A stretch of 64,000 bases of DNA from Bacillus sp. HMF5848 (lineage in GTDB: Bacteria; Bacillota; Bacilli; Bacillales; HMF5848): the NCBI RefSeq assembly GCF_003944835.1, contig NZ_RWIV01000001.1, positions 2,465,001 through 2,529,000 of the forward strand, in the 5' to 3' direction. This document shows, piece by piece, positions 35,987 to 44,844 of this stretch. The notes beneath the pieces are model-generated. The model saw nothing but the letters and a program-made list of their open reading frames with translations, ran no database searches and was not told the DNA's origin. Both the position numbers and the translations under genes were made by a program. How positions within the stretch are numbered: the stretch's first letter is position 1; the number at the start of each line of letters is the position of its first letter.

Positions 35987-37309
35987 TTAAACATCCTCTT
36001 TAATATTAAAAGTGTCTGGTGTAGTAAGATCCATCTTTAGCTCTCTTATAAATTGGTCACCGTCTCGCGTTTCAACAACATTATAAGAAAGTCCCACGTC
36101 TATTGATAAGCCCTTTAGCGCCTGAATGTTGTTTATATGAAACTCTAAGTAGCCAAACTCTTCGTTTTCTTCATACAAAAAAATATTTCTTTTCTTAAAT
36201 ATCTCTTTTGCTCTAGGAATATCCTCTCCAAACACTTTAGCTGACTTAAGAAAATAATCACGTTTCGAAAACTTATAAATAGAGTCATGCTTGAGCGGAT
36301 AGTTTTGTTGGTAGACTTGTCCTGTGTGCTTATTCTCTAAAGAGCAATAATGTATACCTAGTTTTAATCCTTGATCCATGGCAAACTCCATTAACTTTAG
36401 AGCTTCCCATTCGCTGTTTTGTATCGGTAAACCACCAGCATACCAATAGTTATATAACACTTTGAATGGAGGAGTTTTTACTTTGAATGCACGTTTGCTG
36501 AATTCTTCAACGTTTGTGTAAGGAAAACAAAACTCCAATAAATTAATACCATATATGTTAAGCTCGTCTAATTCGATCAGCAGCTCTTTCATATCATTAA
36601 GTGTGCCAGGAATGACAGGCATTTCAACCATTACATCAGGTATGTACTGTTTCGCTAAGGAAATTTTTTCAAGAATATAGCGACATTTATCAAGAGTGTG
36701 CTCCATTTTTATACTAAAGCGAATTTCGTCCAATCCTATTTCGTGTAACTGTTTCGCCGTGTTTTCATCTAAGAAATCACCCGATGTGTATAGACGCGTA
36801 TGGATTTTCATTGACTTGTCTTTAACATACTTAAAGAAATGAAGCATTTCTTGTTTGTGAAGTAATGGCTCCCCTCCTGTTAAAGCGACATGTGAGATTT
36901 TTTTCCCACTTTGAAACATCGCCTCTAATTCCTTTGTAGGATCACTTTTCACAACAGAAAACATATCATAGTTTTCCTGGTTTGGATTAAAGCAATAAAA
37001 GCATTTCTTGTGACACTTCAGAGAAATAATTGAAGTTACTGAACCTACTCCTGTTTGACATGCTTCACAAGCGCTCGAAATTTCGTTTACTACAATACTT
37101 TTATCATCATTTCGGAATGTAGCACCTTTTTCTTTTAATCTTTGTTTAATGGATTTGATGTCTTCTACTTTATCCTGTTCAAGATCAATACCTGTCATTT
37201 TAACTTGTTTCATGAAATCATCATGTATGTTCATGTACAATCGAGCATGGTGTTGTAAAATGGGATTCGTTACTTCATGAATGTTTTCTATCGAAAGCTC
37301 CTTTAGCAT
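35987..37309 (-). CDS. radical SAM protein in dms locus
   Basis: A 440-aa radical SAM enzyme. The cluster-binding motif is CHKKCFYC (near 102-109), preceded by an extra pair CEACQ. The SAM-binding GGEP segment is HVALTGGEPLLH and later strands include HTRLYTSG and DEIRFSIKME. No SPASM-like Cys cluster is seen at the C terminus. It is the last gene behind dmsABC, separated from dmsC by 70 bp with a weak terminator. Its reaction and its link to the reductase are unknown. ATG 37309 fits AGAGGT best. Confidence 0.8.
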   Translation of the reverse strand: MLKELSIENIHEVTNPILQHHARLYMNIHDDFMKQVKMTGIDLEQDKVEDIKSIKQRLKEKGATFRNDDKSIVVNEISSACEACQTGVGSVTSIISLKCHKKCFYCFNPNQENYDMFSVVKSDPTKELEAMFQSGKKISHVALTGGEPLLHKQEMLHFFKYVKDKSMKIHTRLYTSGDFLDENTAKQLHEIGLDEIRFSIKMEHTLDKCRYILEKISLAKQYIPDVMVEMPVIPGTLNDMKELLIELDELNIYGINLLEFCFPYTNVEEFSKRAFKVKTPPFKVLYNYWYAGGLPIQNSEWEALKLMEFAMDQGLKLGIHYCSLENKHTGQVYQQNYPLKHDSIYKFSKRDYFLKSAKVFGEDIPRAKEIFKKRNIFLYEENEEFGYLEFHINNIQALKGLSIDVGLSYNVVETRDGDQFIRELKMDLTTPDTFNIKEDV

Positions 37310-37343
37310 GTCTCTCACCTCTTAGAAGTTCTTTTAATAAGTC

Positions 37344-37370
37344 AAGGGACCGAGAAATAACGGTCCCCTT
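37344..37370 (-). terminator. partial terminator between dmsC and radical SAM gene
   Basis: AAGGGACCG / CGGTCCCCTT forms a strong stem with an 8-nt loop, but the T run behind it on the minus strand is poor. It may lower, rather than stop, read-through into the radical SAM gene. Confidence 0.55.
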
Positions 37371-37379
37371 TTACTTAAT

Positions 37380-38228
37380 TTATCCTACGATAATAGAAAT
37401 TCCCGTTGCATAAAACACAAGACGCCCAATTAATTCGCCAACAAACACAAGTGCAAATGCGGCGTAAACAGCCTGCGTTAGTCTGCCTTTCATTCTTGTA
37501 ATCATGTATATAAACAATGTTCCCCCAAGTATAGTCAACACCCAATGCAGCATAGATGGCCAAGCATAAGTGGTTGATAATAGTTCAGCAGATTGCTTAG
37601 CAGCAGTTACTCCATTTGCTAAACCTGCGACATAAACTGGCACATATACTAATTGAATAACAATTGCTACTAGGCTAGCATAGCCTATCATCTTCAACAC
37701 CTTTAAGGCTGCGTCATTCTTCATTTCTAGTAAAGGCTTAATGGATAAAACAGCAACCCCTAATGCGCCAAACACAATGGTGGTGCCTAAGAAAGCTACA
37801 AAAGTATTCATATCTGCCCAAGCAGGCTTAATAGATGTAGCATAAATACCAGCCATACTAATAACGGCTGCTACACCAATTATTACTGTGAACCACCCTA
37901 TCCACTTAATGTCTTTACCTTTTTTAACTAGATAGAATGTTACAGCCCATAAGACAAAGAACAAACCAGAGAATAGAATCTCACGACTTAACCATGATGT
38001 ACTTATGTTTAATAAGGATCGGTAAGCTCCTAGCGGCTCACCAAGATGGAATAATGATGCTAATAAAGCAATTGCTGTAACAGGTCCAACAAAAAGCAAA
38101 CCTTTAGACGTAAATGTTATATCCATCTTATTTTCTAACACAGTGCGCATAACCATTACCATGAGAAATGTACCGATCGCGAGCTGCATGAGTAATGTAA
38201 ATGTTATAAGTGGCCATTCATGTAACAT
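37380..38228 (-). CDS. dmsC: DmsC-type membrane anchor subunit
   Basis: A 282-aa integral membrane protein with about eight helices. The DmsC family signature is ASLFHLGEPLGAYRSLLNIS followed by TSWLSREILFSG (near 56-90). It would anchor the reductase to the membrane, oxidise menaquinol and pass electrons to DmsB. It follows dmsB by 22 bp in the dmsABC order. DmsC members differ widely in length; this one matches the E. coli size. Confidence 0.85.
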   Translation of the reverse strand: MLHEWPLITFTLLMQLAIGTFLMVMVMRTVLENKMDITFTSKGLLFVGPVTAIALLASLFHLGEPLGAYRSLLNISTSWLSREILFSGLFFVLWAVTFYLVKKGKDIKWIGWFTVIIGVAAVISMAGIYATSIKPAWADMNTFVAFLGTTIVFGALGVAVLSIKPLLEMKNDAALKVLKMIGYASLVAIVIQLVYVPVYVAGLANGVTAAKQSAELLSTTYAWPSMLHWVLTILGGTLFIYMITRMKGRLTQAVYAAFALVFVGELIGRLVFYATGISIIVG

Positions 38229-38250
38229 AATAACATAGCCTCCTTTTCTA

Positions 38251-38787
38251 TTAATCTTTTAGTCCAATGACGATGGACGGATTTGTCAAAGCAGGACTTG
38301 GTAGTTCCTCAATATAGTTTACTGAGCCATACTTTTTACGCAATTCTGCTATGTCACCAAACTCTATCGCTCTCATAATACATGAATCAACACATGCCGG
38401 GTTTTCACCGTTATCAACTAAATCCGCGCAACCATCACACTTCCCGACTTTTCTCGTTTCTGGAATATACTGCGGTCCCATGTATGGACAAGACCACAAA
38501 CACATTTTGCATCCTATACATTTATTCTCATCATGCAAAACGAGACCATCTTTCGCACGCTTATACATCGCACCTGTTGGACAATTTTCAACACATTTAG
38601 GTCGTTCACAGTGACAGCAAGCTAATGATAAATGTTCAACTGTTGGATTAGGATATTTTCCTTTTTCAAAATCAAATATTTTTCGAAATAACACTCCAAC
38701 ATTTACATCATTTTTGTCTTTACATGCAATTTGACATGTTTTACATCCTATACACTTTTTCATATCTATATAAAAACCATATTGCAT
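38251..38787 (-). CDS. dmsB: DmsB-type Fe-S subunit
   Basis: A 178-aa subunit with four ferredoxin Cys groups: CIGCKTCQIACKDKND, CCHCERPKCVENCPTGAMY, CIGCKMCLWSCPYMGPQY and CDGCADLVDNGENPACVDSC. The role is electron transfer from DmsC to DmsA. It lies 16 bp behind dmsA. The stretch resembles DmsB more than PhsB or NrfC because of its short C-terminal tail (SPALTNPSIVIG). Confidence 0.88.
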   Translation of the reverse strand: MQYGFYIDMKKCIGCKTCQIACKDKNDVNVGVLFRKIFDFEKGKYPNPTVEHLSLACCHCERPKCVENCPTGAMYKRAKDGLVLHDENKCIGCKMCLWSCPYMGPQYIPETRKVGKCDGCADLVDNGENPACVDSCIMRAIEFGDIAELRKKYGSVNYIEELPSPALTNPSIVIGLKD

Positions 38788-38803
38788 CTTGATTCACCCC
38801 TCT

Positions 38804-41377
38804 CTAGAAGATTTTTCGAGATTTCCATTCGACGTCTGGCTTAAGTGGTTCACCAGTCCACTTTTCTACTTCACAAATGTGTGAATTCCAACCACAAATA
38901 CCTTGACCGGATGGAATGCCTCCAGTTAAGTAATTATCTGCACCCGCTCTATCAATACCTGTCTTTTCGTCCACATCTACCCAAGCACCGTGTGGTAGCC
39001 CAACAGTTCCTGGCATAAGTCTTTCACTTACTTCAGCAATTCGTAAGCTTTGACCGTGATCATTTTTAATAAGAACAGTATCCCCAGTTTTTATGCCTCT
39101 ATCTTGGGCATCCTTTGCACTTAAGAACACTGGACTAGCCCATGCTTCACGAAGCCATGGAATGTTATCAAAAATACTGTGTGAACGTCTTAAGTAATGT
39201 GGATTCATAAGCTGCAGTGGATATTTTCCTTTTTTCTTATTTTTCCAATCCGCAAAAGTTTCCTCATATCCTTCGATTGGTGGATTGTATGTTGGGATTG
39301 GGCGAATTGTTGTCCAGCCATTATTATCGATCAACTCTTTAAGGGCGTTGCAATAGATTTCTAGTTTTCCACTTTCCGTACTCAGCGGATTATTAACAGG
39401 ATCTTTTCTAAATGCCTCGTATTCTATATGACCAAACTTATCGCCAGGTTTTCTAGGTACTTGATATACACCATCTTCAAGTAATTTTTTCAATGGAATG
39501 CGCCCATTTTGAGGTGTGCCTTCAACACCCCATTCTTTAATATCTTCTTTAGTAATCGTTAGTAACGTTTCATAACCGGATGCATCTGGCTTAATAACTT
39601 CTGCTCCAGCGAGTTGATTGAAGAAAGCTTGTTTTTCGGATATTTCATAGAGATCCTTCTCTTTATATCCTAGCTTCTCAGCTATACCGATAGAAATCTC
39701 TCTATCGCTTTTTGCTTCATACAACGGTTCAATCACTTGAGAATACGCTATCATCATATCGCGATTCCCATAACTAAGACCGCCTACTTTCTCCCATTCA
39801 GTCGTTGCTGGTAACACGATATCCGAATACAATGCATTTGTTGTTAAAAAGTGAGCATTTGTTACGACAAACTCAACATGACGGTGAGCTTCAATGCCTG
39901 TTCTCATATTTTGACGAGTTTGTAACACCGCATTATAGCCGTGATAAATCATTTGAATGTTTATATCCTTTTTAACGTCTTTACCTGCCGTAAACTTTCC
40001 TTTTAAAATAGCATCCCAAAGCTCCGCATCATTAATAGATTCAGGTGATGGATTTTTAATATAATTCATACCGGAACCGCCACCATATACTAGACGAGGT
40101 CCTCCGCTAGCTGCATTATAATGACAGCTGACACCAGTCATTGCACCGCTTTTACCCATACAGCCTGTCATCGCACCAAATGTCATAAACATTTGTGGCC
40201 ATGAGTCTGAATTATGAATACGAGCAGGTGCCCATCCCGTTAATAGTGCCACTCGCTCTGTACGTGCAATCTCTCTGGCGAGACGTTCAATCACTAATGG
40301 TTCCACACCACAGATTTCAGAAGCCCACTCAGGTGTTTTAGGTGTATCATCGTGAATACCTAATACATAGTCTTTGAAGTTCTCTTTAGGGTCTGCACCA
40401 GCAGGCAGATGACTTCTATCAAACCCGATTGTACAGCGATGTAAGAAGTCCCAATCTATTAACGGATTCGTAATTGGGTCGTCCTCTTTTAGTAATGTAT
40501 ACGCCATACCTAAAAACATAGCATGATCGGTACCTGTTCGAATTGGTATCCATTGGTCGCCTAGAGTGGCCGCTGTATCAGTATACATTGGATCAATTAC
40601 GACAAACTTAGCACCCGCTTTTTTCGCTTGATAGTAATGATATGTTGGATTCCCCATTGAGCTCCATGCTGGATTCGCTCCTACCATTACAATCAATTGC
40701 GAGTTTCGTAAGTCTAATCGGTCATTTAAGCTTGTTTTACCAAAACCTTCAGCCATACCAAACTTTGCTGGTCCCCAACGCCACGATCCCCAAGATAACG
40801 TACCCCAGTTGTTTGTATAACCACCATCAAGAGCTAGCAATCTCGTCGTATCAGAGCCGCCTGTACAAAGAATCGAGTTATTACCGTATGCGGAACGAAT
40901 TCTTTTCATCTCATTGGCAATATACGTAAAGGCTTCATCCCAAGAGATACGCTCCCACTCATCCTTACCACGTAGTTCTTTATTGCCACCACCAGGTTGC
41001 CAATTTTTACGCTTCATCGGATATTTTAATCTATCAGCTGCAAAAACCTGTTTGCGCTGTGAACGACCACGAATACATGCCCGCTGCTGAGGGGTATCCG
41101 CTGAATCTTGTATCGTATCATCTGTCTTTTGACGCACTACTACACCATCGACTACTAACGCTTTGTTTAAGCAGCGTCCTCCACAATTATGCCAACAAGC
41201 AGCATTCACCCACTTTTCACCGGCATCACCATCAGAGGCTTCTGCTATTTCCTCTACTTTTTTAAGGCCTCCTACAATAGATCCTGTAGCTGCAGCACCG
41301 GCTGCGATCCCAGCAGACCATCCTATAAACTTACGTCTACTAAACTTTTTACTAACAACATCTAACAAATTAGTCAT
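38804..41377 (-). CDS. dmsA: DmsA-type molybdenum reductase, Tat-exported
   Basis: An 857-aa catalytic subunit with a Tat signal (FSRRKFIGW, twin Arg 14-15, then a hydrophobic stretch). The 4Fe-4S site uses Cys61, Cys65, Cys69 and Cys101. By position the Mo ligand is probably Ser195 in GTLSWGSW, as in DMSO reductases. VMVGANPAWS and FVVIDPMYTDTA contact the bis-MGD cofactor. It reduces an S- or N-oxide or an oxyanion at the outer face; selenate reductase SrdA of a Bacillus has a similar make-up, so the substrate stays open. First enzyme gene behind torD (8-bp overlap). Confidence 0.88.
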   Translation of the reverse strand: MTNLLDVVSKKFSRRKFIGWSAGIAAGAAATGSIVGGLKKVEEIAEASDGDAGEKWVNAACWHNCGGRCLNKALVVDGVVVRQKTDDTIQDSADTPQQRACIRGRSQRKQVFAADRLKYPMKRKNWQPGGGNKELRGKDEWERISWDEAFTYIANEMKRIRSAYGNNSILCTGGSDTTRLLALDGGYTNNWGTLSWGSWRWGPAKFGMAEGFGKTSLNDRLDLRNSQLIVMVGANPAWSSMGNPTYHYYQAKKAGAKFVVIDPMYTDTAATLGDQWIPIRTGTDHAMFLGMAYTLLKEDDPITNPLIDWDFLHRCTIGFDRSHLPAGADPKENFKDYVLGIHDDTPKTPEWASEICGVEPLVIERLAREIARTERVALLTGWAPARIHNSDSWPQMFMTFGAMTGCMGKSGAMTGVSCHYNAASGGPRLVYGGGSGMNYIKNPSPESINDAELWDAILKGKFTAGKDVKKDINIQMIYHGYNAVLQTRQNMRTGIEAHRHVEFVVTNAHFLTTNALYSDIVLPATTEWEKVGGLSYGNRDMMIAYSQVIEPLYEAKSDREISIGIAEKLGYKEKDLYEISEKQAFFNQLAGAEVIKPDASGYETLLTITKEDIKEWGVEGTPQNGRIPLKKLLEDGVYQVPRKPGDKFGHIEYEAFRKDPVNNPLSTESGKLEIYCNALKELIDNNGWTTIRPIPTYNPPIEGYEETFADWKNKKKGKYPLQLMNPHYLRRSHSIFDNIPWLREAWASPVFLSAKDAQDRGIKTGDTVLIKNDHGQSLRIAEVSERLMPGTVGLPHGAWVDVDEKTGIDRAGADNYLTGGIPSGQGICGWNSHICEVEKWTGEPLKPDVEWKSRKIF

Positions 41378-42086
41378 GGTATTGAGTCACCTCCAGTAAC
41401 ATTGATTGCTCAAGTAATTGATTTACTGCTATTACATCTAAAAGTAAGAACCCACGTAATATTTTTCCAACACCCTTGTAAAACGCTGTGTCTGCATTGG
41501 CAACTAAAGCATCTCCAAAGCTAGGGCCCCATTTTATTAAATGGTCATCTAGAAATTTTTTCTGATCTACTAAAATCTCTTGAACATCTTGATTCGTTTC
41601 AAGCTTTTCAATAAGCAAATTACTTAAATGAAACATAAAGTCTAATTCGAAGCCAATATGGTCATCGGCTTCTTTCCCATAATTCTCTGGTAAAAAACCA
41701 TATTGCAGATATGCATAGCGTACTGACAATGTTTCTTTTTGAAATAACAATCGTTCTTCACTCTTAAAAGCAGATTCCCAAGGTGGCGCTTTTAGCTTCA
41801 ATGGTCCAATGAAAAGTCGCGTATAATCAGAGGATAAGCTGTCTACAGCGTCTTTTATTTTTAAATCAGCTTTATTCAAACATCCCTTTATATCTGCAAC
41901 ACCTTCTGCCACTAATGTATCAACTTCCTCGAAAGGAAACTCCTCAAGCATTGCTCTTGATTGAATATAATTTATAAATTCTTCCGTTGGTTGACGCAAC
42001 ATGACATGCCTCAAAAAGTCATACACATAACCCCTAGCCTGCGCAAGAATAATACATGCATCGGTGTGAGTGTTCGTTAAGGACAA
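41370..42086 (-). CDS. TorD/DmsD-family molybdoenzyme chaperone
   Basis: A 238-aa all-helical protein with the TorD/DmsD pattern: YTRLFIGPLKLKAPPWESAF, EDHIGFELDFMFHLSNLL-like DDHIGFELDFMFHL, and the GPSFGDALVANADTAFYKGV end. It binds the Tat signal of DmsA and keeps it back until the cofactor is loaded. Start TTG at 42086 is chosen because AAAGGAGG lies eight bases upstream; a frame-open extension of 31 residues is not chaperone-like. It overlaps dmsA and is the first gene of the operon. Confidence 0.85.
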   Translation of the reverse strand: MSLTNTHTDACIILAQARGYVYDFLRHVMLRQPTEEFINYIQSRAMLEEFPFEEVDTLVAEGVADIKGCLNKADLKIKDAVDSLSSDYTRLFIGPLKLKAPPWESAFKSEERLLFQKETLSVRYAYLQYGFLPENYGKEADDHIGFELDFMFHLSNLLIEKLETNQDVQEILVDQKKFLDDHLIKWGPSFGDALVANADTAFYKGVGKILRGFLLLDVIAVNQLLEQSMLLEVTQYHD

Positions 42087-42162
42087 TTGAACAACCTCCT
42101 TTCTTTTATGATTGTTAATCTTTTCACATAATACTTCCAACTTTAGTCTAAACCAAAGCCAA

Positions 42163-42240
42163 TTGTACTGACTGTACAAAGATAAGCATCTGATTTTGTA
42201 CAGTTATACAATAGCAACTACGAACGGAGGGTTTGTACAG
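42163..42240. promoter_or_regulatory. divergent regulatory region with three TTGTACAG half-sites
   Basis: A 17-bp palindrome TTGTAC-N5-GTACAA (42163-42179), a second palindrome TTGTACAGTTATACAA (42196-42211), and a third half-site TTGTACAG at about 42233-42240. The palindrome centres are about 32 bp (three turns) apart. They lie between the torD-dms operon and the divergent dsbA-like gene, and a related element precedes 34641. The pattern does not match the Fnr, Rex or Fur boxes I know. Confidence 0.6.
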
Positions 42241-42392
42241 ATCGTTAATAAGTATCTGCCATTTCAAGAACTGTTGCATGATCGCGGAGCGCTTTCTTGC
42301 GAGTGGAACACTTTTGGCAAAGTGCATTTCATTAGACTAAGATCGTGTTCTGACAGTATACTAACAAGAGCAAAGAGATTGGAGGTCATACT

Positions 42393-43091
42393 ATGAAAAT
42401 TGAAATGTGGACAGATTTTGCTTGACCATTTTGCTATATTGGCAAAAAGCGTCTGGAGGACGCTCTTAAGAGGGTAGAACACCACGTTGAAGTTGTATAT
42501 CGAAGCTTTGAGCTTAATCCATCAGCGTCACGAGAAATTGATGCGAATATTTATGAGAATTTATCTCAGAAATACGCTATAAGCCTAGAGCAAGCAAAAG
42601 CAACCACTCAAAATGTGGTTCAAATGGCAGCAGAGGTTGGTCTAGACTTTCAGATGGATAAGCTTGTATTAACTAACACTTTTGATGCTCATCGCTTAAC
42701 AATGCTCGCGAAACAAGAGGGTAAAATGCAAGAAATGACAGACAGACTCTTGAAAGCATATTATACGGAGGGCAAACATATCGGTGATCACACAACCTTA
42801 CAGGCTCTCGCTGAAGAAGTGGGATTGAATCGAGAGACTGTATCTAACATGCTGACAAGTGATACTATGACGGATGAAGTGCGTGGCGACGAGCAAGAAG
42901 CGACTGCTCTTGGTATTAATAGCATTCCGTTTTTCTTGATTAACCGAAAGTATGCTATAACCGGGGCTCAGTCATCAGAAGTATTTGTGCAATCTATTCA
43001 TCAAATATTTGAGCAGGATGGACAGTTTACTCAAATGGGCGAAACTGATGCCGTTTGTGATGAAAACGGCTGTGAAGTTCCCGAAAAATAA
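42393..43091 (+). CDS. DsbA/FrnE-like thiol oxidoreductase, candidate selenoprotein (U-P-F-C)
   Basis: Read through one in-frame UGA (42423-42425), this is a complete 232-aa FrnE-like DsbA protein: MKIEMWTDFA-U-PFCYIGKKRLEDAL. The UGA sits at residue 11, exactly where the first Cys of the CPFC active site is expected. The rest is intact: FELNPSA, FDAHRLTMLAKQEGK, IPFFLINRKYAITGAQ with the cis-Pro, and a C-terminal CDENGCEVP. GGAGGT lies six bases before ATG and a bacterial SECIS-like hairpin follows the UGA. A simple nonsense mutation is the alternative. Divergent from torD-dmsABC. Confidence 0.8.
42448..42464 (+). promoter_or_regulatory. candidate bacterial SECIS element of the dsbA-like gene
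   Basis: AGCGTC-TGGAG-GACGCT: a 6-bp perfect stem with a 5-nt loop (or 3-nt GGA if the U-G pair forms). The loop starts 28-29 nt after the UGA and has G in its first two positions. That meets the published bacterial rules: stem 4-16 bp, loop 3-14 nt, distance 16-37 nt. A second, AU-rich hairpin (TTTTGC / GCAAAA) lies nearer the UGA. Confidence 0.65.
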
Positions 43092-43100
43092 AATAAGATC

Positions 43101-43125
43101 GAACCTCTCTTTGTTAGGGAGGTTC
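43101..43125 (+). terminator. terminator of dsbA-like gene
   Basis: The stem GAACCTC / GAGGTTC with an 11-nt loop, 9 bp after the stop codon, followed by an AT-rich tail. It supports 42393-43091 as one transcribed gene up to its natural stop. Confidence 0.65.
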
Positions 43126-43222
43126 ATTTAATTATCCCTGGTACTTCCATTTAACAACCTCCTACTTGTATGAATTTGCACATTATTGTGCACAATTTAT
43201 CAAAAAGGAGTTTTTTTACATA

Positions 43223-43654
43223 ATGAAGCATATAAGACTCTTATTGATTAAATTTGTAGTTGGTTTAGTGGTATTCTGGATTAGCTTAGACTTGTTTTTT
43301 GATGCAACCTTTGTTGATATCGCTTCATTTGCGTTACTTCTAACGATTGTATCCTATTTTGTTGGTGATCAAATCCTTCTCCCACGAATCGGTAAAACAA
43401 ACACGATTGTTGTAGATTTCTTTTTGACTTATTTAATTGTCTGGGTGTTTGGTGGAATTCTTTTTGAGAGCTATTTACAAGTTGCATGGGGAAGCATTAT
43501 CTCCGCGTTACTGTTTGCAGGGTCCGAAGTATTTGTTCATTCCTATATCATAAAAACTATAAAACCACTCGTGAGGGAAAGACAACTTAGCTTCAACCAA
43601 AGCTTTGCTTACGAGTTTGCTGAGGAGAAAGATCCGAATCCTACAAAAGAATAA
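43223..43654 (+). CDS. YndM/DUF2512-family membrane protein
   Basis: A 143-aa protein with four membrane segments (LLLIKFVVGLVVFWISLDLF, IASFALLLTIVSYFVGDQI, IVVDFFLTYLIVWVFGGILF, AWGSIISALLFAGSEVFVHS) and a charged tail. Length, helix layout and GDQILLPR match the DUF2512 family, which includes B. subtilis YndM, of unknown function. ATG 43223 follows AAAGGAG. It is a single-gene unit closed by a strong terminator. Confidence 0.8.
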   Translation: MKHIRLLLIKFVVGLVVFWISLDLFFDATFVDIASFALLLTIVSYFVGDQILLPRIGKTNTIVVDFFLTYLIVWVFGGILFESYLQVAWGSIISALLFAGSEVFVHSYIIKTIKPLVRERQLSFNQSFAYEFAEEKDPNPTKE

Positions 43655-43664
43655 TGCTAAGATG

Positions 43665-43707
43665 AAAAAGAAGAACTTGATTAAAGACTAATCAAGTTCT
43701 TCTTTTT
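43665..43707. terminator. strong bidirectional terminator
   Basis: A 19-bp perfect stem from AAAAAGAAGAACTTGATTA to its complement with a 5-nt loop. It serves the YndM-like gene and the convergent GNAT gene. Confidence 0.9.
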
Positions 43708-43717
43708 ACATAATTTA

Positions 43718-44239
43718 TCATATATACTTTTCCATTCGGATATCTGTCCACATTTCACCTTGCCAATAAGTAAAATTGTCAATATATCCACATTCCTTAT
43801 AACCTAACTTTTCATAAAGCCTTCTTGCTTGCATGTTGAATTCAAATACACCTAATTCAATTCGTTTTAGACTATCGTTTTTTATTTGTTTCTCTAAATA
43901 TTGAATAGCATCAAAGCCGATTCCTTTTCCTCGTCCCTCAGGCTCACCAATAGTGATGCCAATCCAAGCGGTACCTGTCTCATTTTTCAATAAATGGTCA
44001 GGGTCAATCATGTAGCTCATTTCCCCTACTAACATATGATTGAAATAAATTAGATATATGTGATGGTTTTCTAAGCGCTGAGACAAGTTAATTTGCGTTA
44101 GTTCTTCACGATGCTCTAACTCATTCTCATTTCGGTTAGGCCGAATTAACGGAATGATAGACGCATCGTTTTCCCATTTATTAAACATCTCTACTGTTGT
44201 TATGCTAGGTTCAATTAGTTTTTCATAATTAGGTTTCAT
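43718..44239 (-). CDS. GNAT acetyltransferase, RimJ/RimL type
   Basis: A 173-aa GNAT with TAWIGITIGEPEGRGKGIGF DAIQYLEKQ (acetyl-CoA loop), RIELGVFEFNMQARRLYEKL and GYKECG. The start ATG 44239 follows AGGGAG. It stands alone and is ended by the shared terminator at 43665-43707. Substrate unknown. Confidence 0.82.
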   Translation of the reverse strand: MKPNYEKLIEPSITTVEMFNKWENDASIIPLIRPNRNENELEHREELTQINLSQRLENHHIYLIYFNHMLVGEMSYMIDPDHLLKNETGTAWIGITIGEPEGRGKGIGFDAIQYLEKQIKNDSLKRIELGVFEFNMQARRLYEKLGYKECGYIDNFTYWQGEMWTDIRMEKYI

Positions 44240-44362
44240 TTCTGACTCCCTACTTTTTCAAAGAAACGATAAAATTCTTCTCAAATGCTTAAAAATCCAC
44301 CTTCTCTTAGCTAGGTACTAAGCCCAATACACGCTTAAAGAGGGAATCATCTCGCCAATATT

Positions 44363-44809
44363 TTAGATAAATTTCATACTCAATTTAGAAAACATACCGA
44401 TTAAGAAACGAGCGAATGGCACCGTAATAGGTAGTAGAGCAAAGGAATAGACTGTTCCCCATATTAATGTGCCGTCCACATTAAGAGTCTCCAAACCACC
44501 TCTATCAATAAATTCTGCAAAGATGGCACCTACTGTACCGCTAACTAAAGACACGAAAAAAGCACTTACGAAGCTGATAAACCACAATTTTCTTTTCGTA
44601 ATCGCTTTTTTATTGTGTATGTATCCACCTATGACTGCAAAGGTAATGGCAAATGGAATGATACTTGAAATGTATAGCCAGCTCTCTCCCTGAAATGATG
44701 TTATTCCACCAGCTAAAACTTGTCCAATTAGCATAAACACAAAGGCCGTTAAAAAAGAAACGAGTGTTCCAAAAACAAAACCAAATACGACAGTAACTAA
44801 CTTTGACAA
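44363..44809 (-). CDS. hypothetical membrane protein
   Basis: A 148-aa protein with four predicted membrane segments (FGFVFGTLVSFLTAFVFMLI, YISSIIPFAITFAVIGGYI, LWFISFVSAFFVSLVSGTVG, WGTVYSFALLPITVPFARFL). I do not recognise the family. TTG at 44809 is preferred because GGTGGGG lies six bases upstream; the GTG at 44821 would overlap that site. It follows the HAD-hydrolase gene by about 35 bp on the same strand. Function unknown. Confidence 0.55.
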   Translation of the reverse strand: MSKLVTVVFGFVFGTLVSFLTAFVFMLIGQVLAGGITSFQGESWLYISSIIPFAITFAVIGGYIHNKKAITKRKLWFISFVSAFFVSLVSGTVGAIFAEFIDRGGLETLNVDGTLIWGTVYSFALLPITVPFARFLIGMFSKLSMKFI

Positions 44810-44844
44810 AGTAATCCCCACCTATCTATTTCGTGTAACATATT

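Noticed and set aside
42393-42422. Simple pseudogene with the real start at a downstream ATG (42615)
   Set aside because: That start would lose the whole active site and has no ribosome binding site, while the upstream ATG has GGAGGT and all following codons are conserved-looking.
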